Shown here: one piece after another, positions 46,732-57,744 of the stretch
Position numbering within the stretch: position 1 is the stretch's first letter
Layout of the letters: every line of letters begins with the position of its first letter
From: Siphonodentalium dalli
Lineage: Eukaryota > Mollusca > Scaphopoda > Gadilida > Siphonodentaliidae
DNA: 64,000 nt
Reading direction: 5' to 3'
NCBI GenBank assembly: GCA_032622095.1
Contig: CP136061.1
Span: 220,629,148 to 220,693,147 of the forward strand
Notes under the pieces: generated by a model
The model's input: only the letters and a program-made list of their open reading frames with translations
Databases searched by the model: none
What the model was told of the DNA's origin: nothing
Translations under genes and position numbers: made by a program

Positions 46732-49077
46732 CTAAAAACAAAACATTTTCACATTATTATATACGACTAGACAATAATGTTTTATTCGACCAAATCAACG
46801 TTTTGGTCCGAAAGAAGATCTGAATGTTGTTAATATATCCCATAAAAGCTTATGAACCGGTTCAATTTCGGCAACTACATTTACAATACTATAGGAGTAG
46901 AATATACAACACACATGAATATTTCATGACAATTAGGTCATTGCTAGATTTTTCTTATAGTTTTACATATATTCACTTATTATTTTATTCGTTGTCGTGT
47001 ATGTATTGAGCTTCTGATCCTGTGTTGAAATTGAAAATAACCTTACCTTTATACTTTTCTCAGGAATGCCAAGTTCGCCGCTTAATTGTTCTAGCATCAC
47101 GGAATCTGGGTAGGAGTTGACCTGAAAAGCATCGCAGAGTTTTTCTAATTGCTCTGAAGTGTAGTTAATTCGGAGTCTCTTCTGCTTGGTGTTGGTTTTC
47201 TTCGTGTGTGCCGGCGACGGGGAGACAGTAACTGTTTGTGGTATAACGTTGTGATTGGGGCTGTCCGGTCGCTTGTCAATGCATGTTCGGCTGGTGGCGC
47301 CAGGAGAGCTTCCAGTAGCAGATAAGTAGCTAGTATCAACTTCGGCGGATCGAGCAAAATCAACACTGATTAGTTCGGCGGCTGTAAGAAAAAGTAAAAC
47401 AAAACATCAATGAAATGTTCAATTTTGCAGCCATAAAGCTCGAGTTGGTGTAAACGTGTGTCCCTATGAGAATTAGGTTGAACGTAAGATGACATTTGTT
47501 ACTTATTCATTACATTCTTTACTTATTCGCAAATTGCTACATTAACCGCCAGTCTAATTTTTTGCCGGGTGAACACATCCGTATATAGGAAGATATATTG
47601 ACAGGCCTCCGAACATACATCTAAGATGATACCAAAAACATATTTTGCCAATTGTTTGGTAAAAAATCCTATAATCCTATATTTACCGGATTTTGGTTGA
47701 TTAAATGCTACCTCAGGTTGGACCTCGAATGCAAGCAACGAAAATGGCAGAAAAACTTGTGAGTTCATTGTTTGATTTACACATAACCCGATAAGAAGCG
47801 TACCTATTCTTATACAATTGTCACCATTCACATACGTGCTGAACAATGACAATTGTTTTAGTTGGTTCTGATCGAAGGGAAATTATATTTAAAATTCATA
47901 ATAATAATAATAATGTACCCACCACCCCCATGTGGACATGTTTCACACAGTTATAAATAGTGATTTTGTATTTCTGATCTACATGTACTTGTTCACAAAA
48001 GACCTTTATTATAAATCTATGTTGGCGGAAATGAGGAGCCAATGTGGTGCTCTAAATATGTTCGTGTATTCAATACGAGGATTATGCATCATCTGAAATC
48101 GTTATGGAAATCAACTTACCAAGACTGCTGTCGAGTGGAAAAATAACGTCGCCCAAAGAAATGGAATTCACGTCTATGGAATCGTCAAACAGCAAGTTTT
48201 TCTGTAATGAAAAAGATAAAGGTTTATAAAATTTTAGTTAGTAAAAACATTGTGATATAGTTTGACAGTAATCATGTTCAATATATTGTGAGCTTATTTC
48301 AGTGGATCAAACTTATCAGACAGTACATGTATACAATGGGCCCACTGGAAGAATGTAGCATTCAACAAAAGTTCATCGATATATAAAGAGCGTATATCAT
48401 AAAGAGCGTTTTCAGTTTTGAGCTTTTTTTTATCATTTTCAGGGTATTGCAGATGGGTTATTGTGTGGAATTTAGCGATGTCTGTGCCATGCGAATGATG
48501 TCGGTTTCCAGTATTTTTGTTTGTATTGGTAAGCTGAAAATTTACTTGGGAAATTTTGCGTTAAATCGGATCGGACACCTATAAATTGCATTTTTATTTA
48601 GATATAGTTACAATATGAGACGGTGCATATAAACATCATCTACAGACAACCCCGAATCATAATCTAATGTGCAAGTTGTTCATATCCTTGATCCAATCGC
48701 ATGCATTGAAAACATTGTTGGCACGAAGTAGATCATGCCATGAATGTCTACTCTGGCTAACGCCACGGGCATTAGCCAGAGTAGAGATTCATTGTATGAT
48801 CTAGTACAATTCAATTCAATTCAATTTATTTATTCTGGTCATCATATAATGATATTACAGATGTTTTGAATTACATAATCAGATACATAATATATATGTA
48901 TATATATGCATGCACATGCGTTACAATATATAGAGCACATATATACGAAAATATGGTAATGTTTATGCTTGTTGCATAACTAAGTAAATAATATGTACAT
49001 ATACTCACATGTCTGTCGACTGAATCTCCCATCATATCAGCGATCAAACTGGAATTACTGAAGCTATTATAATTCAT
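46213..49077 (-). CDS. PRD-like homeobox transcription factor, copy A
   Basis: Four exons join to a 334-residue protein: 49009-49077, 48120-48201, 47047-47381 and 46213-46731. The homeodomain (residues 117-176) keeps R5, L16, F20, W48, F49, N51 and R53. It has YPD at 25-27 and Q50. A phase-0 intron falls between positions 46 and 47, the position typical of PRD-class genes. Position 52 is K, giving IWFQNKRCKNRKRR; NKR here is unusual for the class. No paired domain or octapeptide is visible. The N terminus is short and Ser/Asp-rich; the 158-residue tail is rich in Pro, Tyr, Thr and His, as in activation regions. It should act in the nucleus as a DNA-binding regulator on TAAT-type sites. Orthology is unresolved; a lineage-specific PRD gene is most likely. 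Confidence 0.88.
47047..47381 (-). CDS. Copy A exon 3 (linker and homeodomain 1-46)
   Basis: Acceptor CTTACAG; donor AAG/GTAAGG. Encodes AAELISVDFARSAEVD, a Ser/Thr/Pro linker with basic KKTNTKQKRLR, then the homeodomain through EKSIK. It enters in phase 1 and leaves in phase 0. Confidence 0.9.
48120..48201 (-). CDS. Copy A exon 2
   Basis: Acceptor CATTACAG; donor TTG/GTAAGT. Encodes KNLLFDDSIDVNSISL and GDVIFPLDSSL, an acidic segment conserved in copy B with two changes. Confidence 0.85.
48739..48794. repeat. Tips of a foldback element in intron 1 of copy A
   Basis: TCTACTCTGGCTAACGCC is followed immediately by the inverse of TCTACTCTGGCTAATGCCCG. In copy B the same site holds a complete 489-bp foldback element with these tips, so copy A keeps only the two ends. 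Confidence 0.75.
48808..48985. mobile_element. Insertion in intron 1 of copy A only
   Basis: About 180 bp starting CAATTCAATTCAATTTATTT, absent from copy B, where the flanks join directly. It resembles the 3' end of a short LINE or SINE copy. No target duplication was fixed. Confidence 0.5.
49009..49077 (-). CDS. Copy A exon 1
   Basis: Starts at ATG 49075-49077 and encodes MNYNSFSNSSLIADMM and GDSVDRH up to a CAT/GTGAGT donor in phase 0. The start is supported by equal exon length and conserved sequence in copy B. Confidence 0.85.
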
Positions 49078-49129
49078 GATGAACCACTATTGCTGGATGT
49101 CTATGTGTGAATGCTGTTGAACATCTTGG

Positions 49130-49235
49130 TCACGGTTATATGGGGGGGTAAGATGTCAGAATCCCTTTGAGCAGTTCCTTCAGATGCGACCGTCCACAAA
49201 CACGGCTGTCACGATAAGTCAATTAATTGACATAT
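49130..49235 (-). promoter_or_regulatory. Candidate promoter of homeobox copy A
   Basis: A TATA-like ATATAACC lies about 60 nt upstream of the start codon (49136-49143). A perfect palindrome TCAATTAATTGA, containing TAATTA-type homeodomain sites, lies at 49219-49230. Both are kept at the same distance in copy B, where the palindrome has one change. The function is inferred. Confidence 0.4.
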
Positions 49236-49470
49236 TCCTGCTTAACATTCCGGTGGAGTGTTTTGACAAGAAGGACGACACGTGTCACATGGGAGACCGC
49301 TACGGTCGTGTTTTCACTACCATTAAGTGCCAGCAACACTTTACGGCACAATTGAGTTCCTTTTGTCAGCAAAGAAATCCCAACATTCAATAACCCAATT
49401 GGAAAAATATGTACAATGTAAGGTTGTGTGTTTCGTTAACGATAATCCTTTTCTACACTGTCATGTGGGG

Positions 49471-50851
49471 ATCGTTTTAGAGAAGACAGTTTGGGTTACA
49501 TTAATCAATGTCCGTCGATTATGTCATGTAAGGGACACGTATACAATGTTAAATATGCCCGTCGGATTGAAAGTATAAAACTACCATATATACGTTTTCT
49601 ACACCAGAAATTAATTATATCTTACACACGAGTCCATTTTTAAAGTCCAGATATCGACAATCCTCCACAAACGTTTTGAGTTGTTGTCAGATGAGCAAAC
49701 AACCTTTTTTTTAAAGAGCGCACACGAGTGGTAGATATAAGTAACCATTGCTATACTAATTGGATTATCACAATAAGTTAAAAGTGTCCATCGGAATGGT
49801 CTATAGTTGATTTTGGAGGGATGTTAACAGCGAGTTTGTGATTTCAAAACTGCTCGTACGGTATATACGGGTAGCTACACGTGCCGGTATGGTTTTGTAA
49901 TCGCAAACTGTTTTACGTGCACATCGACTGGCAATATATGGTGAGCCAACTGCAACAAAATTCATATATGATATAGATAATTGTGTATTGGCATTCGCTG
50001 TATTGGTCGACCTTATACCTACAGTTATGGGTTGTGGGAAAATTGATTTAGATTATATGGGGCTCTGGGTAATCAGCTACATTCAGCAGGGACGAGGATA
50101 CAGTTGGAAGGTATTTGTGTATTTCTTTGACTCATTTTGATAAGCCCATGGCGCGTCACGGTGACGCTACATAATAGTCCTGTTAATATGTGGTTCTAAC
50201 TAGAAAAAATGGAACAGAATTTCAACTTTTTTGTTTCCTCGTAAGTGTCATGTTTGACATGTTTGACATAGTAAAATTCCAAGTTGGAAATCAGCCGCGT
50301 AAGCTAGTGTCATGTTGGACAACAAGTTCCTTGAACACGAGCGCCGTGAAATTAGGGGAAGTGATACATTTACATGATGTACGTCTTTGTTGGTGTAAAC
50401 TCAATTATTTTCAGGCAAGATATGACCAATGAAATTGTTAATCACAAGCTAGGCTATTATCTGATAGCATTTACACGGAGACTCGTCGCATACCGTGATA
50501 GTGGAACAGGTAACGTTCACGCTCTTTATGCATAATTCGCAATGTTCCACAAAAGACACACGATCGCAATTTCGCTCCTACATTTTCGATTTATTATCAT
50601 ATATGATTAATATATTCTCATATTATGCCTTTCGTTTTGTTGAATATATTTTCGTTTCTTATCTATAGAGAATCACTTGAGAAAATCCATTGTTCGTGAA
50701 GCCGGTCTTAGCAATGATATACAATCGCTCTTTATATGATAGCGACCAAAAGGAGGAATTCTCCAACAAAATGACGCTCTTTTTCCGGCGACCGAGACCC
50801 ACATACAAGGATGCTCTGACAAATTAACGCTATTTATACGACAAAGACCGC
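49471..50851. other. No recognisable gene
   Basis: Beyond the duplicated flank; no domain recognised. Three CGCTCTTT words occur at 50520-50780. Confidence 0.5.
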
Positions 50852-51238
50852 ATGGTATTCTGTTCCATAGACTCGCATGCTATTCACTGGCATGTTCAAT
50901 TCGCTCTCGAATTTCTACAGTATTCATTTCAATTGCAATTTCGCTTTTTCCTTCTCTATCTCCAACAATTGCCACTTGATCTATTTCTGTTGTTTTCACT
51001 CTATGGAGTATATAAATTCCACAATGTCGTCCAAAGGCGCCCTATACCTATTTGTAATAGGCCACTTGATGATGGAAAGGTTGTCACGTTGACGAAAAAG
51101 GGTGCCTTTGGGTTGGCCAAGGCCGTTAACCACGACGGTGATGACACTTTAGCAATCTCGAAAGTCAGTATTGTTCACGCATGGCATAACCATCTTACTT
51201 CTGATTTTATCAGAAACGAAAGACAAAGCTTTGCGTGA
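50852..51238 (+). pseudogene. N-terminal part of the multicopy family
   Basis: The plus strand reads CNRPLDDGKVVTLTKKGAFG, then LAKAVNHDGDD and SIVHAWHNHLTSDFIRNE. Members I know have a C-x-x-C start, a VxLTxKGxxGIxxAS core and a VHxxCRxxY motif. Here the last cysteine is replaced, so a presumed metal site is lost. The family-like part starts near 51022, where an ATG (MSSK) follows a TATATAAAT at about 51008, but a frameshift separates that ATG from the conserved frame. The codons before 51022 are probably not coding. The next family segment lies in the same orientation at 55822. Confidence 0.5.
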
Positions 51239-51545
51239 ATCCTCGTATTCTTCTCACCCTAAAAATTATTTGACGTCATGACTCATTCCGAGATTCAATG
51301 GTTACATGTATTACCTTACTTTGGTTATCGCTCCATTCACAGGTATCAAAATTGGACGAATGTCTCTTCTCAAAAGGTGTAAACAATGACCGATTTTATC
51401 TGACAAATCCAACATACTGCATGATTCCAAAAGTTAAGTGTTCATGCTAACCAAAAATGTAGGTCTCATAGATTCCCTCTCGAGGCGACACCTATGTCCA
51501 TATTTGCCTAGACTCTGAGTGTCGACGCCTGTACACGGAGGTTAA

Positions 51546-51938
51546 AGGCACGGTTGGCCTTAATTGTCGAAAATATTCATATTTGTTCCAAACACCGTAA
51601 ACAGAAAAACATTAAAACGCATACAGTTTCGTTCATATATACCATGACCATCACGTAAACAGCATGCTATCATAAAGACTTACTATATTTTACACAAGCA
51701 AGAGCCTGATTGTGTTACAGAAGACAGCACAGTGCCACTGGCTAATCACACACAAATGATATAAACGCTCTTTATTAGTTCCATATCAGGAATTCAGCAA
51801 CACAAAACGCTCTTTATGTTTACCATCATAATATAAACAAACACCAGAAAAGTAACTTTTTATGCTTATGTTTACATAACAATGGTCAAACAAATGACAA
51901 TAACATACTGTTTATGCGATATTTCCTATTTGTATAAA
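51546..51938 (-). mobile_element. Truncated copy of the 28546 TTAA element
   Basis: Begins after TTAA (51542-51545) with AGGCACGGTTGGCCTTAA and follows the 28546-29038 sequence in reverse. It breaks off after TATTTGTATA near 51938. Confidence 0.75.
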
Positions 51939-52059
51939 TAAAACGCAAGCTGTACAAGTCTCCTCGTTGTACGTTTCGTTCCGAGGTGGGGAGAAATTTG
52001 TCTGTTTTGCGGAAGATCCATTGAAGAACTGATACGACGAGAACGATTTGCTTGTGTAA

Positions 52060-52990
52060 AGATATTTTTATTTCCAAATCCAAACAAATAACATAATATA
52101 CAGATGACACGTATTTGCAAAATTGAAGAGTTAATGTATGGAGACGAGGATCAGTAACAAACCCGAGGGCTTATATGAAGTCTTCTCCCCTTTGGCGACA
52201 TGCCCCGTCCCCATTAAGTGAGAGCGGGGTATAGATCAGACGGGAAGGGTTGGAAATAATTGTTTTAGGAGAAATGGATATACATATCTGACTTTGAGTT
52301 AGGGATGGAAAAAGGGAGAAGATTGTGTTAGGGATAGCAGGAGGTAGAGAGAGATAGAGAGATATCTTTATTACCTCCAAGTATAGGAGAGATCGATATA
52401 CATGGCATATAATTACAGTTGGATTAAAGTGGGTTCCCCTGGCCAGTGTGGTGGGCCGTTATGTACACGTATGGAGAGGTGTTGGAAACAACGAGAGTGA
52501 AGCATATATGCACTTGATTGTTCACTACAGCTTTTGTTGCAGGAAAATTTGATTTGTCCAATAGATATGAAAGTTAGTCGTTACAACATGCGTGGGTGTT
52601 GAGAAGATAATTACAATGGACGTGAGACGGGTTGCTGAACGCCATTCATGATCATTGTGCTGAGGACGTACATGTACTTCGCAGAATATAGTACTAGTTC
52701 CTTGAGGCAGTGGGATATGTGTTCTGTTAGGGTTTCCAAAGAACTTCCGAGGAGGGTTGCTACCAAGTCATCTTTGGCTAACGACGAAAGGTAAAAATAT
52801 TCGGGTATGCCGAAACGAGAGAAACTAGAAGACAGGAGGGGCAGATGAAGTCGTGAAATGATGACAGGGGTTGGGAGTTTTCAATAATTGGGTTATTGCG
52901 TGATACAAATGATGCTCGTCTATAGTACTATGCATGCGTCAAGCGTCACGGGAGGGGGTCAATCACAATGGCTGTTAACTGGGTACATCC
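52060..52990 (-). repeat. LINE 3'-end-like repeat, copy 1, with insertion
   Basis: Blocks GACATGCCCCGTCCCC, GGAAATAATTGTTTTAGGAG and AGGGGGTCAATCACAA match 55190-55600. Between about 52345 and 52860 there is extra sequence starting ATATCTTTATTACCTCCAAG, itself like a LINE 3' end. The minus-strand tail has AATAAAAATATCTTTACAC. Confidence 0.6.
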
Positions 52991-53249
52991 GTCAAAAATT
53001 AAACAAACACACACAGCTACGAGTGTTCATAATCAATATATGTCGTGAGAACAAGAACATATTCAGCAGTACTAACTCGAAACAGGACAATTCCTATTTC
53101 AAGGGTGCCCACTGTGAATATCGCAGCATCCTTCATGTGGAATCATTTCACGTATATACAGGATAATAACGAGTAAGTAACATACAAAATAATCATAACG
53201 GAAGGTAGTCAGTACTACATATATAGTGGGGAATATCATGCTGCCGCAC

Positions 53250-54100
53250 AACGTGGCCGGAATCCGATACCCGTGCAAGTGATAGAATCTTGGGAATCTT
53301 TTTGTTCTCATGATATATGTCTGTACTGAATTAAATATTTGTTTGTTTTCGCGAAGGCTAAGCTCCCTTGATTCCCACAATAGAGTATTCGCATAGAGGG
53401 CAACGTTGGGTAGGGAGTCATATAGTTCTCTTCTGGGCTCTTGTTGAAATGGACATTCAAGGAGATAGTGGTAAGTTGTCTCAAGTTCCCCACACAAACA
53501 GAAGGGGGACTTTTTTACATGGTTATCTGTCAGGTCATAACTCTGGTGGCTGCAGTTCAGTCTTAACCGGCATAAAGGTTATGAGATTTGCGGAATTTAA
53601 CATGATAAAAATAGGCAGGTGGACGTATATTCACGATTGAGTTCCTTTTTGAAGTCTTCGATTGTACTGCTGCTATTTGTAATCTCCGGCAGTTTGTTAA
53701 ATTCGGTAATTGCAGCTAGTAAGAAAGAGCCATAGCTAATATTCGATGGTAGTCTTATATGTTCAAATCTTAAGTAATATCTGAATTGTTTACCTGAATT
53801 GGTCGTACATAATTTTTTTAAATTGATGGAGCAGTTCCAGATATCATTAAATAAAATGGCATAGCTTGTGCTTTCTACGACGTGAGGAGACGAGTTCCCA
53901 GCCAGTTTCTGATAAAAGACGTGCATTACGCGCACCTGTTACTATTTGGGCCATTACGTACTGAACCTTTTCAATTTCATCACTAAGATGACCAAGGCAG
54001 TTATCCCACTGGGAGGCATATTCCAGTATTGGTCGGATAAATGTTTAATGTATTTCTTCAAGCGTCACTGTGCATAGCCTGTAGCTATGTTTACGTACTA
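53250..54100 (-). pseudogene. LINE polymerase C-terminal relic
   Basis: Reads FKKELNREYTSTCLF after a YGSFLLAAITEFNKLP block, then in other frames LCRLRLNCSHQSYDLTDNH and KSPFCLCGELETTYHYLLEC followed by PFQQEPRRELYDSL. The last is the conserved C-terminal knuckle of CR1/Jockey-type LINE polymerases. Stops and frame changes separate the parts. A 60-bp fragment with the same knuckle stands alone at 63276. Confidence 0.75.
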
Positions 54101-54106
54101 AATTAA

Positions 54107-54519
54107 CCCTTTACCCAACAAAACGGCCAAATAAAGCTTCAAGAGCCTAAAATATCTTCCGTCTGTCTCAATAACACCATACTAATATGGATATCATTGG
54201 AACCGGTTAATTGACCACATTGTGATGGTTACAGTTATGCCCTGTGCCAATGCATTCTCTTATATATGCGAATCGACCATAGGTCGCCTCGCATATATAA
54301 GAGAATGCATTGGCCTAAAAAAAAAAAATTTAACACTTTTTACCATTTTTTCTTACATTCTTTAACAATTTTATAATATTTTTCTACATTCTTTGACAAT
54401 TTTATCATTTTTAATATGTGTTAAGCCAATGCATTCTCTTATATATGCGAGGCGACCTATGGTCGACTCGCATATATAAGAGAATGCATTGGCACAGGGC
54501 CGTTCTGTTGGGTAAAGGG
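54107..54519. mobile_element. piggyBac-like MITE inside the LINE
   Basis: Intact TTAA at 54103-54106 and 54520-54523, ends CCCTTTACCCAACA and its inverse (AACAGAACGGCC on the right). Two facing AATGCATTCTCTTATATATG hairpins lie inside. It is close to 21745-22113 but has a longer A/T-rich spacer. LINE peptides continue on both sides. Confidence 0.9.
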
Positions 54520-54529
54520 TTAACACGAC

Positions 54530-54972
54530 TCCATGGATTATCAAGCATATATCTTATGTGGATGCCCCATGAGCCCATGTTGTCGAAAGTAAGTCCCGGA
54601 TGTTTATGGCTGTCAACATCGACAATTGTCGCGGCTCCCATGGTCAGATGTGGGTGATATACTGGTGTTTCTTTCCTGAAGATTAAGAGAGCTTCCCTTT
54701 TCAGGGGATTGAATTTTACAAGCCATTCTGATGCCCAACACATGAGTTTCGAGGTCATCATTGATTAGTTTTGTGGCCATAGTGGGGTCTTCGATGGTGA
54801 GAAATAGAGAGGTATCATCAGCAAATAGACGAATGTTACCCCGTATATTTTCTGTTACATTAATATAAATCAAAAACAGAAGGGGGCTACTACGGAGGCT
54901 TGTGGAATACCGACTGTTACATCTTGTAATTCCGAGTGTGTGTAGTCTATGCCAACTTGTTGTTGAATACAT
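54530..54972 (-). pseudogene. LINE reverse-transcriptase palm relic
   Basis: Contains LLFLIYINVTENIRGN and IRLFADDTSLFLTIEDP, where FADD is the catalytic acidic pair, then WASEWLVKFNPLKREALL and HKHPGLTFDNMGSWGIH in a second frame. These are successive conserved blocks of the family. A frameshift near 54740 and missing blocks make it non-functional. Confidence 0.8.
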
Positions 54973-55189
54973 TTAAGATACGATTTCATTAAGTCATACA
55001 ACTTTACACATATACCATCAGTTTGTTCAAAAGGCGAAGGTGCCAGCCTTTATCCAACGCTTTACTTTTGTCGCAGTACATACACCGGACCTCTTTTCCG
55101 TCGTCTAGTGATCGACATATATTGCAATATATCTCGGTAAGTTGGAAAACTGTTGAGGCTTTGCGCATGAAACCATCTTGGTAAAATTA

Positions 55190-55600
55190 TATTGTTTTCG
55201 CGTAAACATATTTTTATTTTCAAATCCAATTAAGCAAATAACATAATAAACATAATAAAAAATAATTAATGTAAGGCAACCAGGATCAGATAACAAGCCT
55301 AACGGCTTATATGAAGTCGTCTCCTCTTTGGCTACATGCCCCGTCCCCAATAAGTGAATGGGGTTTTATGTCAGAGGGAAGGTTGGAAATAATTGTTTTA
55401 GGAGAAATGGAGATATATAACTGAATTTGAGTTAGGGGTGGAAGAAAAGAGAGAAGATATGGATAACAGGAGGCAGAGCGAGAGGGGAAGGGAGTTTTCA
55501 ATAACTGGCTTGTTGCGTGATAACAATTATGCTCGTCTTAGTAATCTTCATGCGTCATGCGCCATTGGAGGGGGTCAATCACAAATAGTTAGGCCCCTAT
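55190..55600 (-). repeat. LINE 3'-end-like repeat, copy 2
   Basis: Uninterrupted relative of 52060-52990, inserted between the first two polymerase pieces of the surrounding LINE. Confidence 0.6.
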
Positions 55601-55609
55601 ATACGTCAA

Positions 55610-55830
55610 TCAAAAAGTAATTTGGTTTTCATCAAGAAGCTCCCATAGATATTTATAAATACATTTGTCATAGACCTTTGAGACACAGCTAAGTAGGGAA
55701 ATTGGTCGGTAATTTGATATAAGACTGGAATCAGCGCTCTTGGTAATAGGTGTAACATGGGAACGCTTCAACTGGGGTGGGTAGTAGCTGTTTTCAGTAA
55801 ATATTCTAAAATAGAATGCAAAAGGTTCAC
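55610..55830 (-). pseudogene. LINE reverse-transcriptase N-terminal relic
   Basis: Reads PPQLKRSHVTPITKSADSS, ISNYRPISLLSCVSKVYDK and YLWELLDENQ. This is the first block (WKxAxVxPIxKxGD...NYRPISLLS) of CR1/Jockey-type reverse transcriptases. It joins the fragment at 55822 of another family at its upstream border. Confidence 0.8.
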
Positions 55831-56351
55831 AAATTTGCATGCATCTGATGCAGTATACCACCAAACATGCAATGCGGCATTTAAAACATGGAAATCTCAA
55901 CTCTCTAATACGCGTACAAACAAATTTAAGGGTCGACAAAGGAATGTTGCTAGGGAGAACGCGTTCATGTCAGTGGTAGCCTCGTTCAGAGCAAATGACG
56001 ATGAACAGATTTCAGTTGGCGAGTCAGTTCAGAATATGGGTATAATCTTTCGCGGTACAAGTGACGAAACGTTTACAACAAAACGCATGTCGTCTAGGCT
56101 AACAAAACCATGTTGGCGTTGATCTCATCTTTGCTGAAGTGAACGGTAAGCCAGACGTTGTCTCTTGCAGAACGATGGCGTCACGCATTTTGCATGCACT
56201 CTATTCTGATCCAAAAATGAACGACCACGAGCAAGAGAAACTGAGAGTAATACAAACATCTGCCAGACTTATCAAGAATGACACAAAAGGTAAAGATATA
56301 CATCTAATGACATATACCATCGAGCAACAGTTCTCCACAGAAAGGTCTTGA
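55822..56351 (+). pseudogene. Middle part of the multicopy family
   Basis: Reads FTNLHASDAVYHQTCNAAFK, then RENAFMSVVASFRANDDEQI, and after a one-base frameshift near 56103 VGVDLIFAEVNGKPDVVSC, ASRILHALYSDPK and QEKLRVIQTSARLIKNDTKG. Known members have LHAADAVYHxxC...F, NDDEQxT, and an NVVTFRxTAxxIL...IIKTAAxLIKxDIK run in this order. The family continues to a GCDTTS region, seen separately at 18939. This piece is collinear with the N-terminal piece at 50852, and LINE and MITE sequence fills the gap, so one gene copy may have been split by insertions. Confidence 0.65.
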
Positions 56352-56413
56352 TTGCTCATATTTAGAAGTTCAGATATTTAAAAAGAGTGCTGCTGTTGCT
56401 GATAACATATACA

Positions 56414-56571
56414 TATATAGAATACACCCATAGTAGCCGAGAATAACAAATTTTCACCACGAGTGGTATTGTGGGTTTTAACCACGAGCCTTTGGCGAGT
56501 GGTTAAAACCACAATTCCACGAGTGGTGAATTTTTTTTATTCTCGGCTACTATGGGTGTATTTTGTTTATA
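56414..56571. repeat. 158-bp palindrome with nested CCACGAGTGG
   Basis: Arms with ATACACCCATAGTAGCCGAG, then CACCACGAGTGG and GGTTTTAACCACG, close on a CCTTTGG centre. Related CTATGGGTATAAA words occur at about 56972. Confidence 0.8.
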
Positions 56572-57744
56572 CCATAATTATTATTATTCGGTCGCTTCGT
56601 AAATGTATTGCTACTATGATGATGACTCTGTGACTGTTAGTGTTAACATGTATGTTCGCTTCAAACACGGAAAGGCAGACGAACACGTGCGTTTGTTTTG
56701 AGCTATCGCCGACCTGTATAAAACGTGTACTTTGTCGGTGCATGCACCTAGCATAAAACATCTTTAAACTAACTTTAATGTGTCATTTTTTGACAAGTAA
56801 ACCCAGTAAATGGAATTGGTTAGTATATATATCTGTGTTTGGACCACTTATCGCATTTCAGAGTGTTTTGAGTCGGAAAAATTGTGTATTTACTTCGCGA
56901 AGCGGGCGTGACGAAAAATTGAGCTAAATTTCGACAGCGAGGTCACCAGAGGTCAAATGACGGGTCGTTCTACTATGGGTATAAACTTTTAACACATAAA
57001 GTGCCGTTGAAACATTTACACAACAGTAGAAATTTATACCAATAGTAGGAATCGTTATACCCACAGTAGGGTGTAAAGATGAAATTTATAGAACAGGTGT
57101 TATACACACAGTAGCATAGCCAATTATGGTATAAATATGTCTTTATGAAGAACTGTGTGTTCAACAAGAATATGACGAAATAAAAAATTTCAATTGCTGC
57201 GTCCTGATAAAACTTATTGGAATTGATGCATGCAAATGGTACACAAATGGCAGTCAAATGAACATAATTCATGCATAATTAACGAGGTATATGCAGCATC
57301 CAAGTGTATCTATGACTTATAAGTTATGGTATCAATATATGGACATGATCCAACTCATAATGTGTTTCATTATGGTATGGTGATTGGCAACTGCATTTGC
57401 GAGTACTTCGACACATGTTGCCATTTTATGCATCAGCTGGCCATAATCCATATATATTTGTCAAAGATGAATAGCCTCGAGGCATCTAACCCAATGTTCA
57501 ATGTGCGGTCATCATGTGGTGCGCAATGATGGTATATTCTGGGGTGGGTTGTCGATAGATCTCGCCATTGAACATCAGTTAATGCGTAGCCTCAAAACAG
57601 TTGGTGGATTGACTAGAGGTACGGGATTCATAGAATACCAATGAGACCTCTGGGTGTTTTCTCGACAAGCTTGTTATTTCAAAGATTGGTAGCGATTGCA
57701 ATGGGCACACTCTCTGGGACTCATTTTTCGGGTATCTTCCCGTT
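56572..57744. other. No recognisable gene
   Basis: Short open frames only. Words with ATACCCACAGTAGG occur around 56970-57115. Confidence 0.5.

Larger units (their letters stand above)
44890..49470. repeat. Segmental duplication, copy A
   Basis: Matches 58680-63272 in the same orientation over the 3' flank (TGCAACGAATACATAAGCGC at 45229 and 59014), the whole homeobox gene and about 390 bp of 5' flank. Copy A has extra insertions at about 45370-45960 and 48808-48985; copy B has an extra element at 62286-62774. The copies are 13.8 kb apart. Confidence 0.9.
53250..55830 (-). mobile_element. CR1/Jockey-group LINE with nested insertions
   Basis: Minus-strand pieces appear in polymerase order: reverse-transcriptase start (55830-55610), first catalytic block near 55080, palm with FADD (54972-54530), post-palm region (53935-53597) and CxCG knuckle (53515-53250). 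It is interrupted by the repeat at 55190-55600 and by the MITE at 54107-54519. No target duplication was identified. The left end is approximate. Confidence 0.8.

Noticed and set aside
46401-46823. Plus-strand open frame of 140 codons
   Set aside because: It is antisense to homeobox exon 4 of copy A. The minus strand has the homeodomain and matching splice sites.
47523-47852. Minus-strand frame in intron 2 of copy A, similar in copy B (61008-61220)
   Set aside because: The similarity follows from the duplication. It matches no family, lies between good splice sites, and the differences between copies look unconstrained.
49184-49393. Plus-strand frame conserved upstream of both homeobox genes (also 62917-63165)
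   Set aside because: Conservation is explained by the duplication. The frames differ in length and end point between copies, so a flanking regulatory region is more likely than a gene.
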